DNA from: Combretum micranthum
Taxonomy: Eukaryota > Streptophyta > Magnoliopsida > Myrtales > Combretaceae
Length of the DNA stretch: 64,000 bases
Assembly (NCBI GenBank): GCA_024138025.1
Contig: JAMXBD010000393.1
Span: forward strand, 248,001-312,000
Reading direction: 5' to 3'
Shown here: one piece after another, positions 1 through 11,909 of the stretch
Position numbering within the stretch: the stretch's first letter is position 1
How the letters are laid out: every line of letters begins with the position of its first letter
Program-made: the position numbers and the translations under genes
The notes under the pieces: model-generated
Told to the model about the DNA's origin: nothing
The model's database searches: none
What the model saw: the letters and a program-made list of their open reading frames with translations, nothing else

Positions 1-1149
1 TAGTATATGGTTTGATTGATAATCATAAGATGTTTATTTGTGTGAAGATATAAATTAATCTCATAGGTATATGTTAGAGAACTAAGTACTGGACTGACCC
101 GCTATGAGATCACTGCATGGATTAATCTCATAAGTGATTCTCATAATAACAATGTTATTATATCTTTAGATATAAAATCACCATGTATTCCAATAAGAGG
201 AACATTATGATTCGACTCAATGAATTGTTATCTTTAATTAGATAATTATAAGTGTTGTGATTGAGCATAGTGTGAATCATGTACAGGAATATGAGCGATT
301 AAGATGTAATTTATCTCTTTCATTATGAGAGAGATATCTCTGGGCCTCTTGATAAGAGAGACTAAGAAATGCATGGCCATACTCAAATAAATTGATTGTG
401 TAATAATTGTCATTTGCCTTATTAGTCCACTTGGATATTAGGAAATGATAAAGTTGAATAATATAAGGGTGACACTATTAATGTCTTATGTTCATTCTAG
501 ATATCATGTGACAAAAGGATTACAACATAAGTGATATATCATGTAAAGTCAGATCGTTGATCTTTACTTAATTTGGATAGACATAACGTCTTATTAGAGG
601 CTACTTATGTCTTGTGGACTAATGAGAGTTCTTAGATCTACTACCAATATTAAGTGAACCTACAAGTTTCACACTTATAATGAACCAATAGGGTCATGGG
701 GTTAATTTAAACGAGTCTAACTGGAATTATTAAATTATTTATTAATCTTAATTTGTTAATAATAATAACTAATAACAATAATTTATAATTTTTTAAAAAA
801 GAGAAAAGGAAACCCCAATTGGATTATGGGATCCTATTGGTCTTATTCATGAAGGGTACTTTCATTAGAAGAAATAGAACACATTAGCTCTCGTCTAGGG
901 TTAATGACGCTTGTCATCCCACTAGAACCATAGAGAAATTCTGCACACCTTAAAAAAGCAAACACAAGAGCTATTGTGTTTTTCCCTCACTGATATGAAA
1001 TCATCCTAGAGTGCTAGCACACGAAGGGTCCTTTTAATCATGTCATTAGTGTGGATACCGTAGAGGGGGCTCCTGAGATCGTAGTGCCTATAGATCCACA
1101 TCATCAATGAGACTAAAATTCGTAAAAGTTAAAAACCCAATCCTTCTTT
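1..1149. other. AT-rich non-coding DNA, possible LTR remnant
   Basis: No open reading frame or conserved protein motif is visible on either strand. It directly abuts the integrase end of a decayed copia fragment, where the reverse transcriptase should follow, so the copia element was truncated here. The texture is compatible with a retrotransposon LTR, but no TG..CA boundary pair or second copy was found in the window. Confidence 0.35.
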
Positions 1150-2996
1150 GGTCTAATGAACCACATGGATCCCATCGTGATTTAGGGATTTTGCTTTAAA
1201 GAAAAAATCTGCTGTAGAATCTGATTTTGAAATCTCTAAAGCCCATCGATATCCACTTTATATTTCAGCCCTTACTTTGAACTTAAGAAAAGTGGAAAAT
1301 GCTTCTGAGTTTTGCTTTAGAAAATATATCCACATCATCTTATTATAATCATCAACAAATAGAATGAAGAATCTATTGCCATTTAAGGATGACATGCTTA
1401 TTGGTGACCAACTCTAGTGGAGCATTATCTCTATATGATGTTTTTGGGAATGACAATCAAGGCACTTTTCCATATATACATACTTTACGTACTTTCTTAG
1501 AAGATTTAATATTTTGCAATGCAATTATCATATTTTTTTTTCTTTAACAAATGAAGTCCTTTAAAATTTAGATGGTCAAATCACAAACGCCATAAGTGTA
1601 ATTCATCATTTTTCAAACTTTACAAAGAATATTCTTCATTAAGAGGTATAAAGCAAAAACTTTATTCATACTCATCTTTACTTTTGCAACAATACAGTTA
1701 TTCTTCTTATCGATAATAGTGCATTCATTATCATCAAAATTCACCTCATATCCTTCTTAAAGTAATTGTCAAATACTTAATAAATTATAAGTTAATTTTA
1801 AAACATAACAAACATCTTAAATCAATTTAGAGTTACCATCCTTGGTGTTTACTGCAATCACTCCTTTCCAAACATTTCATGAGTTTTGTCATCCATAAGC
1901 TTTACTTCAAATTTAAACTTATGATCAAACCCAACAAACAATTCCTTATTCTTGGTTATGTGATTACAACAACTGCCATCAATGTACTAAATATTCTCTA
2001 TTGATTGCTCAACATTTATGCGAAAAATAAATTACCAATTTATCTTGATTTTCTTCAAAGAAAATTTTATTTTTGTCTTCTTCTTGGTCTTTGTAATAAC
2101 AATCCCTTTATGAGTGATTAGAATTTTTGCATCTCTTACATCTAAAATGGCAATCCTTAGAATCATGTTCATACTTCTTGCACATTCGACATTGAGGTAA
2201 ATTATTCCTCAAGTTGGATTCTCTTCCTCTAACATGACCTCAGGAACTCTAGTATCTACCACATCCTCAAGTAGAGTAGGAGGAGCTACCATCATTATTC
2301 CCATTTTTATCTTTCCCGCTTCTTTGTTGTCGATTGATATTAACCTTCAAATGAAAGACTTGCTTTACATTTTGAGTAGGAAATCCACTCAAATGCTTCT
2401 CAGGGGCTTCCAATGATCTCATAAGCTCATAAGATCATTCGAAGACAATCTTGATAAGTATCTAGATTCTTCAATAATAGCAACTATTTGCTCAAAGTTT
2501 GTGGACAAGCTTCTCAAAACTTTCTCTACAATTTTGTAATATAAAATTGTATCTCCATAACCTCCTATTTGACTAATAGTGACAGTTACTCTTGAGAAAA
2601 TTTTTTTCACCTCTTCCTTATCTTTCAAGAATAAATTATCAAACTCTCTCAATAGAATTTGGAGTTTGATTGAGATAACAATCACGACATTTTTCAAATT
2701 GCTTTCTCAAATTTCCCAAATATCATGTGATGTGGTTGCACCAATGATTCATTGTTATGTGAAATATAATGCTTTCATATGTTCTCTTAATTCTCTTTTT
2801 GTTGAGGTACCATCTAAGTTGCTTTTACCTCTAGATTGCAACAACAGTTTCATAACCTTCTAGAAAATATCCCATAAATCATGTGACATAAATAGTGTTC
2901 TCATCACTGTACTCCATATACCATATTTTTCACCAACAAACTTAGGAACACCTGTTGGGAAAAATTAAGTATAGCACTATTGGTAGTTGGTGCCAT
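1150..2996 (-). pseudogene. Ty1/copia retrotransposon, decayed gag-protease-integrase fragment
   Basis: Read on the minus strand, the start codon is at 2996-2994 and begins a gag like those of plant copia elements (MAPTTNSAILNFSQ). A UBN2-type gag segment lies at 2697-2419 (LREFDNLFLKDKEEVKKIFS, ending in an IEESRYLSRLSSNDLM-like stretch). Two CX2CX4HX4C zinc knuckles follow at about 2200-2105, the second broken by a stop codon. Next comes a protease/pre-integrase region near 1990-1750 in which the usual D-S-G site reads DGSCCNH. Last is an integrase-core start near 1390-1264 (NGNRFFILFVDDYNKMMWIY). Stops and frameshifts are scattered throughout. Reverse transcriptase and RNase H are absent: homology ends near 1150. 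It would have encoded the capsid protein and the enzymes for processing and integrating an RNA-copied element, but it cannot do so now. No flanking LTR pair was found. Confidence 0.9.
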
Positions 2997-4804
2997 GGCT
3001 AAGGTTTGCAGATATATTGTTTAAGTGTTTGGATTTTAAGGTTTGGTTATGATACAAAAAAATGTTGGGTGCAAGATAAGATGATAAACTATAAGGTAAA
3101 GCTTGGAATTTGTTATGAACTCAATGTTTTATATTCTTATAATCTTTTTGTTTAAAAAAAAATTACAATACAAGATGAAGGACACATGATTTCCTTATAT
3201 TCTTCTCATAGGCAATTCTACTCCTGAGGTGGAAAGAAAGAAGGTGAAAAGTAATAAATGCTTGACAATTTAAAGTAGGTTTGCTATCCATGAGTTTTTT
3301 TCATATGCCAACTATTAATAAAAATGTAAAATAACTGTGATAATAGAGCTTCAGCTATGACTTCTTGTTTACTAAGTAAAAGTTGCAGCTGTATTTTACA
3401 TGATAGCCAAGTAAATTTTTGTTAACACACATATATTATATTTTTAACATGTGGAATGTCTTTTAGCAACCCACATCGTTGCCTTGAATCTCCTATATTT
3501 GGGGAGCGGGTCTATCTTCACTAAATATTATTATTGTAGGAGAAAAATGCTCCTAGAGAAGGGTGATAGTGTCTTCTTGCCTATGTGTTTTGTCTTTTTT
3601 GGCCAGCCTCTAAGTTTATTTACTACAGTGTAAAGCAAATTATTTTCTTAAAAATATCAGTAATCATTTGCGTTAAGAATAAATCATAGACTTAACTATT
3701 GTTCCTTCCTTTTGCTCTTAGCACACCTTGTTAAGCTAATAATACGAGGAAAATGTCATCAGAAATGCCTGAGTTTGGGAAAATTAGTGCTGTGTTGCAA
3801 AAATTACAATTTAATGCCATAACTTTCAAACGTGTTCAATTTAGCATCTATGTTCATTTTTAAAACTAAGGGGCATTATGTTGATATGAAATTTCCATCT
3901 AAATGGTGAATAAAACATTAAAATTACTCTAGGCTCCAAGTAGAAAGCTGAAAATTTTCCTCATTAGAATACCATTGTAAAATTAATTGTAACTGGGCTT
4001 AGAATTAATGAGCAAGAGGGAGGTATTCTTTTATTTCTTTCCCTTTATTTTTTGCGATCAGGGAAAATTTTATCTTTTTTATTTAGGGACACTAGAATTT
4101 CTATGTTTGTCAATTCTATATAAACATAATATCCATTAGTTTTAAAGTAAAGTCATAGGCTTGTAAATTTTGAAATATTAGGTAACAATCTGCCAATTCA
4201 AGCACTTGTAAAGCTTTTTCCCAGATATTAATAGGACTTATTTGATAAAAACTCAATCAAATTTTGATAGGGATAAAGATCTGCAGTATGATTATCCTTA
4301 CAAATTTTGGCAGTCAAATACTATTAAAATAATATCTTAGTAGTAAACTTGAGAATCCCTCGCCCAGTCGACTATAGTAGTAGACAGCATTCAAGTTTAG
4401 GGATAGAAAAAAAACAAATATATCATTTATGATAAACGTATAATCGATTCAGCTTTCATTTTTCTTTCTTTCTTCTCCTTTTTTCTTTTTCTTGTTATTT
4501 TAATTTCAATTTCCAAAAATTGCAAAAAAAGTTTTGGCTGAGTGGAAAGGCAAAAGTCCATGTTATACGATATTAATAGTTTGGGTAGACCATATCGGGG
4601 ATTAGAATTTTATTCATTTTTAGTATTTTTAAACTTTTTATAGTATTTGATTAAAGTTTGTTTAATTAGATAATTGCAAAAATTGATAAAATTAAAGTAG
4701 TTACATGTAAACGTGGGCAATATATAGGTACCACATTGAAACTTTAGAAAATTAATTAATTAGTAAATTAACTAAAATTGAAGTATCATATATAATGGGG
4801 TTAA
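2997..4804. other. AT-rich intergenic DNA
   Basis: No coding homology, RNA gene or boundary pair was recognised. Short open frames such as the one at 3451-3633 show no family resemblance and no plausible gene structure. Confidence 0.4.
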
Positions 4805-5215
4805 TTATAAAAACATGCCATGTGTTTTGATCAATTTGTAAATACATGACCTGTGTTACTTTTCTTTGATAAATAGGTTATCTGAGTTTCTTATAAAAAT
4901 ATCATTATAATTAATTAATGTTAGAGGGACATGTGTTAGAGGCTCATTGGTCTAAAAAATCAATTTAATAAAAATATTACTAAAATAAAAATAAATAAAT
5001 AAAATAATAAAATTTATTTTTAAAAAATGAGAAATTGAAAAAAAATATAAAAGTAATTTTTATGACAAATAAAATATGAACATTTGTCATTCTAAAATTA
5101 TTAAATAATACTGACACTTTTATAGAAACTCGGATCATATATTTGTCCAAAAAAAAAAACTGATCATATGTTCGCGAATTGATTAAAATATAGGTCATGT
5201 TTTTGTAATAATATT
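4805..5215. mobile_element. Inverted-repeat (foldback/MITE-like) element
   Basis: The left arm (about 4805-4920) matches the reverse complement of the right arm (about 5090-5215). Both contain, in order, an ACATG(C/A)C(C/T)-type block, a block like TTTGATCAATTTG / TTTAATCAATTCG, a (TTT)GA(T/C)AAAT block and a GAGTTTCT(T)ATAAAA block. The centre is AT-rich and encodes nothing. This is the arrangement of a non-autonomous DNA transposon or a foldback element. A target-site duplication could not be fixed because both flanks are AT-rich. Confidence 0.65.
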
Positions 5216-5252
5216 ATATAATATTTACTATAAAAGTTTCATGTGAACGTAC

Positions 5253-5402
5253 ATGGCCAACTAAATTAGGGGGAGATCCTCTTTGAAACAATAGCTATCC
5301 CTTCTGCTTGATATTATCTCCAATAGCAAATCACCAAAGTTGTAAATGTCAGACTTTGTTGGAAATTCACCAGTCCATTGTGTATTCTGGTGACACAAAC
5401 CA
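5253..5402 (-). pseudogene. Receptor-like kinase exon fragment (kinase subdomains VIII-IX)
   Basis: On the minus strand this reads as the activation-segment exon of a receptor-like kinase: SPEYTMDGEFPTKSDIYNFG, then LLEIISSRRDSYCF and a final NLVGH just before a GT donor. It lines up residue by residue, and at both exon edges, with exon 6 of the lectin receptor kinase at 44243-44391 ([20 protein letters not shown] ... NLVGH). The splice acceptor is damaged: the two bases before the exon read AA instead of AG on the coding strand. Just outside it lies a 26-base poly-A run (poly-T on the coding strand), where the pyrimidine tract would be. Neighbouring exons were not found: a foldback element occupies the downstream side. 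It is a relic of a second kinase gene in opposite orientation to the main one. Confidence 0.85.
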
Positions 5403-5412
5403 TTGTAAGATT

Positions 5413-5438
5413 AAAAAAAAAAAAAAAAAAAAAAAAAC
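5413..5438. repeat. Poly-A tract, 26 bases
   Basis: An uninterrupted run of A. On the minus strand it sits immediately upstream of the kinase exon relic at 5253-5402, where an intron pyrimidine tract would lie. Its exact length is likely to be unreliable in an assembly. Confidence 0.8.
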
Positions 5439-5619
5439 GATACAAGGAAACAAGAAGAGTGTTATCCAATTTATCTAATAAAATCACATGAGTAATAGAT
5501 AAGCATCATATACATAGTTAATTTTATAAAAATTCTATATTTCATGTCCTAAGATAATGGCCATTCTAGATAGACTCTTTAACTTTGAACATATAACTTT
5601 ATCTCTCCTAATTTTTTAA

Positions 5620-5858
5620 GGGATGGTATCAAAAATGGTATTTGAACTTTCGCAAAAAGTGTTCAATTAGGTATCTAAAGTTTCATTTTAAATAATTTTG
5701 TATTAGCACAGTTTGATGAACTTTTTTCATACTTAAAGTTTGATTTTTACAATTTTAATACTTGAATAGTGTTTTCACAAACTTTTTTCTTTTATATCTT
5801 ATCAGGTACTTAATTGAACATTTTGTGAAAGTTTATGTATCATTTTTGTCATTAATCC
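5620..5858. mobile_element. Mutator-like MITE, family M1
   Basis: Terminal inverted repeats start GGGATGGTATCAAAAATGG on the left and read GGATTAATGACAAAAATGA on the right (reverse complement). Inside, both arms carry the same AACTTTCGC/ACTTTCAC and GTTCAATTA(G/A)GTA(T/C)C blocks. Flanking 9-mers ATTTTTTAA (5611-5619) and ACTTTTTAA (5859-5867) match at 8 of 9 positions, as expected for a Mutator-type 9-bp duplication. No coding capacity. Relatives lie at 26751-26984, 29043-30090, 30158-30430 and 45190-45570. Confidence 0.75.
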
Positions 5859-6055
5859 ACTTTTTAATTATGCAAATAGACTGGCAAACATTGCAAGAAT
5901 CTTAAAATCATCTTAAGACAACCCAAAATCTTAGCTAAAATGACCATAAAAGTGATGATTTCAGGAGTTAAAGGGCTTCTTTTTGCACCTAATAAGCAGT
6001 TCAGGGGATATGTTTGGGTTTACTAGAAATTTTTATTTAAATAAAAACATATATC

Positions 6056-6857
6056 ATGTTGGGAATGAAATATTCAAGTATTTACACAAGAAAAATTAAC
6101 AAACTCATAAGCATAGAAGAATTAATCACTCTTCTAGGACCATCCCAAGAGTGGGTATCTCGGTTGATTAAATCTTTAGAAATTCTTGTGGGACATGAGG
6201 GAGTAAACATGGAGATAATTATAAGTCCTTTTGATGGATGAAGTGAAAATGATCCAGATTTTCACCTAGAGGAGTTGTTAAAAGTGAAGGATGAGTTGGT
6301 GGAAAAGGAAAATGAAATTGTAGATCATATGGTGGATCTATACAATCATGAAGATGAGTTAGAGTCTACTAAGGAAAAGAATGAATGTGAGGAGACAAAG
6401 GTGTTATATCTTAATCCTTTCCCTAGTGCTCCAATTCTTGAGAAACACAAATCTAAAGAACATTCCTCAAATTACCCCAAAAGAAGAGATGTTTGGAGAG
6501 ATTGAGCAAAAGATGGAAATTGAAGATATTGATTTCTCTCCATGTATTCAGTTGATTGGGTGTTTAGGAGTTAACGAACCTCATGCGGTGTACTTAGAGC
6601 CTATAGGTTATATCATAGAGTTTGAGCCAATATCAATTTATAAATTTTCTCCTTATCAAACACCCATGGTATTTAACAATAAGGGAATTGAACTTAAAAG
6701 AATTGGTATAAGAATGAGAAATGAATTCCCTTTGTTGACTTTAGAAATATGGGAGTATGACACATTCCCATGGGATCCAGATGGAAAGGTTAACGCCAAA
6801 CGTCGAGCCTATGACGTTAAAAAAAAGTGCACTTCTTGGGAGGTAACCCATGACTAA
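6056..6857 (+). pseudogene. Coding remnant of unknown function upstream of an Athila-like LTR
   Basis: Three overlapping plus-strand frames (6056-6241, 6275-6505, 6381-6857) together look like one decayed coding region broken by a stop at 6239 and a frameshift near 6480. The last frame includes EIEQKMEIEDIDFSPCIQLI and LGVNEPHAVYLEPIGYIIEF, with ordinary amino-acid composition. I do not recognise the family. Position suggests it belongs to the 3' internal part of the Athila-like element whose polypurine tract and LTR follow at 8105-9457. The alternative is an unrelated older gene fragment. Confidence 0.4.
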
Positions 6858-8104
6858 CTTAGGTATGTTAAGTTCTTTTTTTTTAAAATTTTTTTCTAAC
6901 CTAGTTCTTTCTTGTCAAATATGTAGATATTTGGGAAGTAATTTAACTTATTTAAAGGGAGTGAGAGTTGATTTTTAAGTGTAGGGAAGCACCAATAACA
7001 AGAAATGACTTCCAACTTTAATTCTTATGTGTGACTGGTAAGTCTTTTTCATGATCTTTCAATCTTGGCAAGCTGCACATTAAATAAAAACATGGTCAAA
7101 AGATACTCATTGAATGGAAAGATAAAACTTGAAATTATACTCATTCATTTGTGATTAGTATTCAAACGATAGAAGTATAATTACCTTGTGTGCCTTACTC
7201 ATCTACTTTGAACTTAGTATAATTACTTAAAATTTATGATGAAATCTAATTGGGGAAAATTTACTTATTGTTTAATGATTGAATCTAGAGTTGTTGAAGA
7301 TATTGAAATCCCTAGTTTAAAGTTAAATGGTTGTGTTTTAATCTTATTGGTTAGTATATTTGCTTTTTAAAAACTTTGAGAGCCCTTCTAACATTTAGTG
7401 AAAGAGGTATATGAAATCAATTACTTAGTGATTCTTCTTGAATAACCTCTTTGAAAAATCAATCAATTGTTATGCTAAATTGAATATAAAAAGCTTAGTC
7501 AATATGGGTAGGCTTTGGTCCATCAGAAGAACAAAGTCTGACCCCGCTATTGACTATACAGGCTTCTTATAACCGATTGATTTAAAAAAAAAAAAAAAAC
7601 TAAGCTTAAAAGAAGTAGACAAAAATCCATCCAGAGGAAAGAAAAAGATAGACACAAAAACCTCCCCCTTTGATGGATGTTAAAAGAATTTTGGGAGAGA
7701 TTTCAATCAAAGAGGAAAAAAATCTAGGGGAATGATAGATACCATATACTTTCATTTTAGGTTGTTGTGCTTAGAGAAGTCGTAGAACGGTTTATATGCT
7801 CTCTAATAAATGGTGAGATGTAACCAAGCTGGTTTTGCTTAGTTTGACTTTGTGTTTCTTTTATGACTTAGAAGCGATTATTAAATTGTGAGGATAATAG
7901 TTTGATTTAGTTGGATTAATTTAAGAATTTAACTCTAGTATGCCATGTACAAGTATAATTATGGTAAGTTTGAGCAGTAGGCATTAATAAGTCACTATTT
8001 GGGAATTGAAAGAATGCTATGTTGAATTAATTTTTCTAATAAGTTTTAGTGTAATTGATGATGGATTATCTTATCCTTAATTTGTTTGCTTGAGGACAAG
8101 TAAG
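6858..8104 (+). other. Non-coding 3' internal region of Athila-like element
   Basis: No reading frame. The phrase TTAAGTGTAGGGAAG occurs near 6978 and again at 8109, just before the LTR. Shortly before the second copy stands a TTTGCTTGAGGACAAG block (near 8086), typical of the untranslated stretch that precedes the 3' LTR in Athila/Tat-type Ty3/gypsy elements. A 16-base A run lies near 7585. Confidence 0.5.
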
Positions 8105-8124
8105 CGATTAAGTGTAGGGAAGTT
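8105..8124 (+). other. Polypurine tract of Athila-like element
   Basis: A purine-rich stretch including AGTGTAGGGAAG ends immediately before the TGATAAG start of the LTR at 8125. In Ty3/gypsy elements the polypurine tract primes plus-strand DNA synthesis and abuts the 3' LTR exactly like this. Confidence 0.7.
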
Positions 8125-9457
8125 TGATAAGGGTCAAAAGATCCTTATTTCTAATATTCATTGGACATATTTTTGCATGGATTTTATGTGAATTTATCAA
8201 GAAAAGGATACTTAACTACTTAATATTTGATTTCAAGGTATGAAGAAGACATTTCAAAGATTTAAGGATGATATGAGCAAAAATGAGATGAAATTTGGCA
8301 AAGTATAGAAAAGGATGATTTTTACAAGTGCACAAACTTTAGCATAGCCATGCAGACACCAGTGTTGGAGGGAAAAAAGTGATCAGTGTCTATCTTAAAG
8401 TGTGCCTCAGTTGCAGCACAAGTAGTGTAGAGAGTGGTGCTGAATGAGAGAAATTGACCTGAGTAGAAAAAGAACAAATCCAGGGTGCACAACCTTGAGT
8501 ACAGCTGTGCAAAACTTCAACCATTGAATATCTATAAATAGTCACTTATCTTCTTATATCATCATTCTTAGACATTCTAAAAAACCCTAGGAGAGCAAAA
8601 TTAAGAGCTTCAAGAGGAGAAGTGCCAGAGCTTCATTGAAGATTACAAAACTTTGTTTAAGGGATTTACTTATATTATGTTTACTTTCTATTCTTCTAGA
8701 TTTCATGTTATGATTGTAAAATTCATGAAGGAATACATTTTTTTACCTTAAGTCTTGTGAAACCCTAGATCTATATGCTAAATCTATGTTAATCAATGAA
8801 AGTTTATATTCTTAAGTCTATTCATGTGTTTTTTATTATTCTTGTGATTAATTTATAGCTAGAAGCAATTGCATGTTTGATTTCTTTTAGATAGAAAGAA
8901 ATTTCATCTATTAGAATAGATATATATAAATAGAGAGGTTTGAATATGGATCTGGACATAAAATACATAAATTTTCTACATAAAGATTGAATCTTTCAAA
9001 GAAATCTTGAACAATAATGCAATTATATATGTAATTAATGATGAAAGACATTTCCATTAATCAAGTAGGGTTAGAATTCAATTATCTTGAAAAAGAAGTT
9101 GATGAATTTAGGAATTTTTGCGGTTCAAGATATAAATAATCCGTTAATCCTTTATTATAAGAAATTAAGGTTTAAGTTGGATCACAATGAGGGGCACTAT
9201 TTTGTGATTTTATCTTCTTAGGAAGGCACATAATTAACTATTAAGGTTATTAATTAGATAAATAGTAGTGAATATCATCACAATTATTAGGTTAAATAGT
9301 AGAGAAACAGTAATACTAGTACTTGATATCTAGATCCTAAAGGACACACCCATAGTAATTATATTCTACCAGATAGGTACACTGTCTTAGAACTTATCGT
9401 AGGATTTCTATTGGATTTTATTATTTATTATTTGATATGGATGATACACTCTTATCA
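8125..9457 (+). mobile_element. Athila-like Ty3/gypsy LTR (3' LTR)
   Basis: Begins TGATAAG and ends CTTATCA, a perfect 7-base terminal inverted repeat of the TG..CA type. It is 1333 bp long, in the range usual for Athila-type LTRs. A TATA box (TCTATAAATAG) lies near 8529, followed by an AAACCCTAG leader at about 8582. It is preceded by a polypurine tract. Immediately after 9457 the sequence becomes minus-strand Tat polymerase, so this element inserted into, or recombined with, that older one. The 5' LTR and most of the internal region are not in the window. Confidence 0.8.
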
Positions 9458-9810
9458 AATACCTCAATAACCAGCTTCTAAAAGGTAGCTCTGATGTTTC
9501 TTAGCCCAAATGGCATTATTGTGTAGCAATAGGTTTTAAAGGAGGTAACAAAGGATGTATGGATCTCGTCACTCACATTCATCTTGATTTAGTTATAGCC
9601 TAAAAAGGCATCCATAAAACTTAGCTACTCGTGGCTTGAGGTGGTATTAACAAGCTGGTTGATCCGAGGTAGGGGAAAGTAATCTTTTGGGCATTCTTTA
9701 TTCAAGTATGTGTAATCCTCACGCAACTGCCATTTACAACTGAATTTTTTTACCAAGACCATATTAGTTAACCAGGCTAGATATTTCTCCTCCTTGATGA
9801 ATCTAACTCG
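9458..9810 (-). pseudogene. Tat-type reverse transcriptase, N-terminal part
   Basis: Minus-strand translation gives LLRVRFIKEEKYLAWLTNMV, then LVKKFSCKWQLREDYTYLNK and ECPKDYFPLPRINQLV. After a stop come LSFMDAFLGYN and YCYTIMPFGLRN. This is the finger/palm start of a Ty3/gypsy reverse transcriptase, which copies element RNA to DNA. The first catalytic aspartate region (LSFMDAF) is present. The FxDD region would lie further left and is lost at the junction with the LTR at 9457. Confidence 0.85.
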
Positions 9811-10149
9811 CAGGAGCTTTTATACCTCTTCTTCAATAATGGCTTGTCTTTACGAAGTGCCTAATCTTCTAACAAACTGGCCTTTAGGTCTTGTTTACAT
9901 TCAATTGATGGGTGATTACATTCAAGCTGATGCTAGGCATGTTAAAGGGTGGCCATGCGAAGACATCTTTATTTATCGCGAAGAATGCAATTGAGCACTT
10001 TCTCAAGTTTAGGGGGAGCAACATCGTTACTTTTGTAACGTGCTTAGGACAATCGTCCAAGGTGATCTCTTCAGTGAGTTTGGTAGTTTCACCACGATGC
10101 TTGGGTCAGTCTTCTAGTTTAGGATACATAACACATACACGATCTCGTT

Positions 10150-10560
10150 TCAAGGCTTTAAGATATAACTTCCTAGACTATTCTTGTCTCCTCTACAGAC
10201 CTCTATCCCCATCGGCGGTAAAAACTTTAGCTTTGAGGTAGGATTGAGAGACAACCATGCTGGATATCGACTAGGTAGCTCTTCCCTAGATAGCATGGTA
10301 AGAAGACTGGCAATCGACCACAAAAAAAAGTCGATTTGATATGTGGCATGACATTCCTTATCACAAAGTTCGAGGGGCAAAGTGATGATACCCCAGGGTC
10401 GAATAGGTTTATTGTCAAACCCACATAGCTCTTGATCATACGGCCTTAACTTAAGCCTAAATTCATGTTTCATCTGCTAATAAGCTTGGTTAAAAAAAAT
10501 ATCAGCACTATTGCCAATGTTAATCAACACCCTCTTCACCATCTAGCCTATTAGGGGGGG
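10150..10560 (-). pseudogene. Tat-type retroviral-like aspartic protease
   Basis: Minus-strand frames give a protease start near 10550-10500 (VLINIGNSADIFFNQAY) in which the usual catalytic D-T/S-G reads N-I-G. A body follows at 10473-10150 with YDQELCGFDNKPIRPWGIIT, a hydrophobic sheet and PPMGIEVCRGDKNSLGSYI at the end. This is the retropepsin-fold processing enzyme of Tat elements. Loss of the catalytic aspartate agrees with its being non-functional. Confidence 0.8.
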
Positions 10561-10789
10561 GGAAGGTTTGAGCTCCCTCAAAATCCTTGTTAGTAATGGA
10601 AATGGAAGTGTCAATCTTTGTTCTCTTAGGCTCTAGGCTCATTACCTGCCTCGTACCACCTGAGCTTGAGCTTGAATCGAGCCCTGCCCAGCTTAAGGTT
10701 AATGGCCCTCCTATAATGGTATTGATTTTGGCATGGCATTCTCAAGTGGATCGAAGTTGATCACATTGATATCAGCTATCATTCTCCTA

Positions 10790-11385
10790 GTTATTCTCTT
10801 TTTTGTTGATCCTCTTCTTCTGAGTAGGTAGCTTGGGTTTTGCATCATCGTGATCAATGTACTGCTTTAACTAGCTCATTGTATAGTGTCCTTGATAGCA
10901 CTTTTGAGCTACTAGCAATTCTTCGTATCATACTTATGGTCACATTGATACTTGCAATATTCTTTTGATTCCTTTTACTTTGAGCTTGGTCTCATGGGTA
11001 GTGGTATGGACAAAAGGCCTTGGTTTCTTACTCTTAGGAACCTATCATGCACAAGCAGTTTCAAAGGTGCAAACTCATCGTACAACGGGAAGAGCTTTCT
11101 CTTGTCTCTATCCCTATAGTTTGAGTTAACATTATCTTGGCTATTGAAGTTTGATCTTTCGTCTTCCCCTTATCTCAATGCTGATCTTATTTAGCTCAAG
11201 CAGGCTTGGCATTTCTAGTGTCTTTCTGTCGAATATATTTCTAAGCTTTTTCTCTTACTTGCTTCAATGTAGTGAGTTGGCACTTTGAAATGGAGTCAAA
11301 GAAGGGACTATTAGCGAGGACTCCTTGCTTGATCGCTTTAAGGGCCATACCATGATTCAGGTTTAGGACCTCCTGTAAGCTTCTA
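10790..11385 (-). pseudogene. Tat-type gag, C-terminal half
   Basis: Minus-strand translation from 11385 downwards shows LNLNHGMALKAIKQGVLANS, then QLTTLKQVREKA(stop)KYI and, near 10980, SKEYCKYQCDHKYDTKNC. The last is the zinc-finger-like KYC..H..H-type end typical of Tat gags. It continues directly, in family alignment, from the gag half at 16020-16564, so the two halves were separated by an insertion. Confidence 0.75.
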
Positions 11386-11884
11386 GAAATTTCAAACATT
11401 GATTCAATTAGTCAACTTAATTGTAATTCAAAATTTTGGCTCTAAACTCAAATCAATATATTCAGAAATCTAACCATTGATACCAAAATCTATTTGAGAA
11501 GCTCTGAACCTTAAAAAAGTAAACAAATACCTCGAACCCTAAAATAACTAACCCTAATCACTTCTGAATCCTAAAACGCAAGCCATAGATTTGAGAAGCT
11601 AAATTTATGCCCCATTTTCCAATTGATAACTTTGAAAATAAAATAACACTTCGATCCTTCAAAGTAATTAATAATACTATGTTACGCGCACAGACCCTTT
11701 CCTTGAGACCTTTTTCTCTTTATTACTAATTTATTATCTTATTAATCCTTTTCTTCTCTAGCTTTGATTGAGCTAGTAAAAGAAAGTTACAGCAAGTCAG
11801 TTTTTCTTTTGTTTTTGTTTTTATTTTTTATTTTTATTTCTTTCTATCCTCCACACCAATCCCTCCCCCCGCGCCCCACACACA

Positions 11885-11909
11885 CCCCCCCCCCCCCCCC
11901 CCCCCCCCC
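11885..11909. repeat. 25-base poly-C run followed by GGGG
   Basis: An unbroken C homopolymer, unusual in this AT-rich window, preceded by CACACA and followed by GGGGTCCCTCGGGG. Its length is likely to be imprecise in any assembly. It has i-motif/G-quadruplex potential. Confidence 0.8.
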
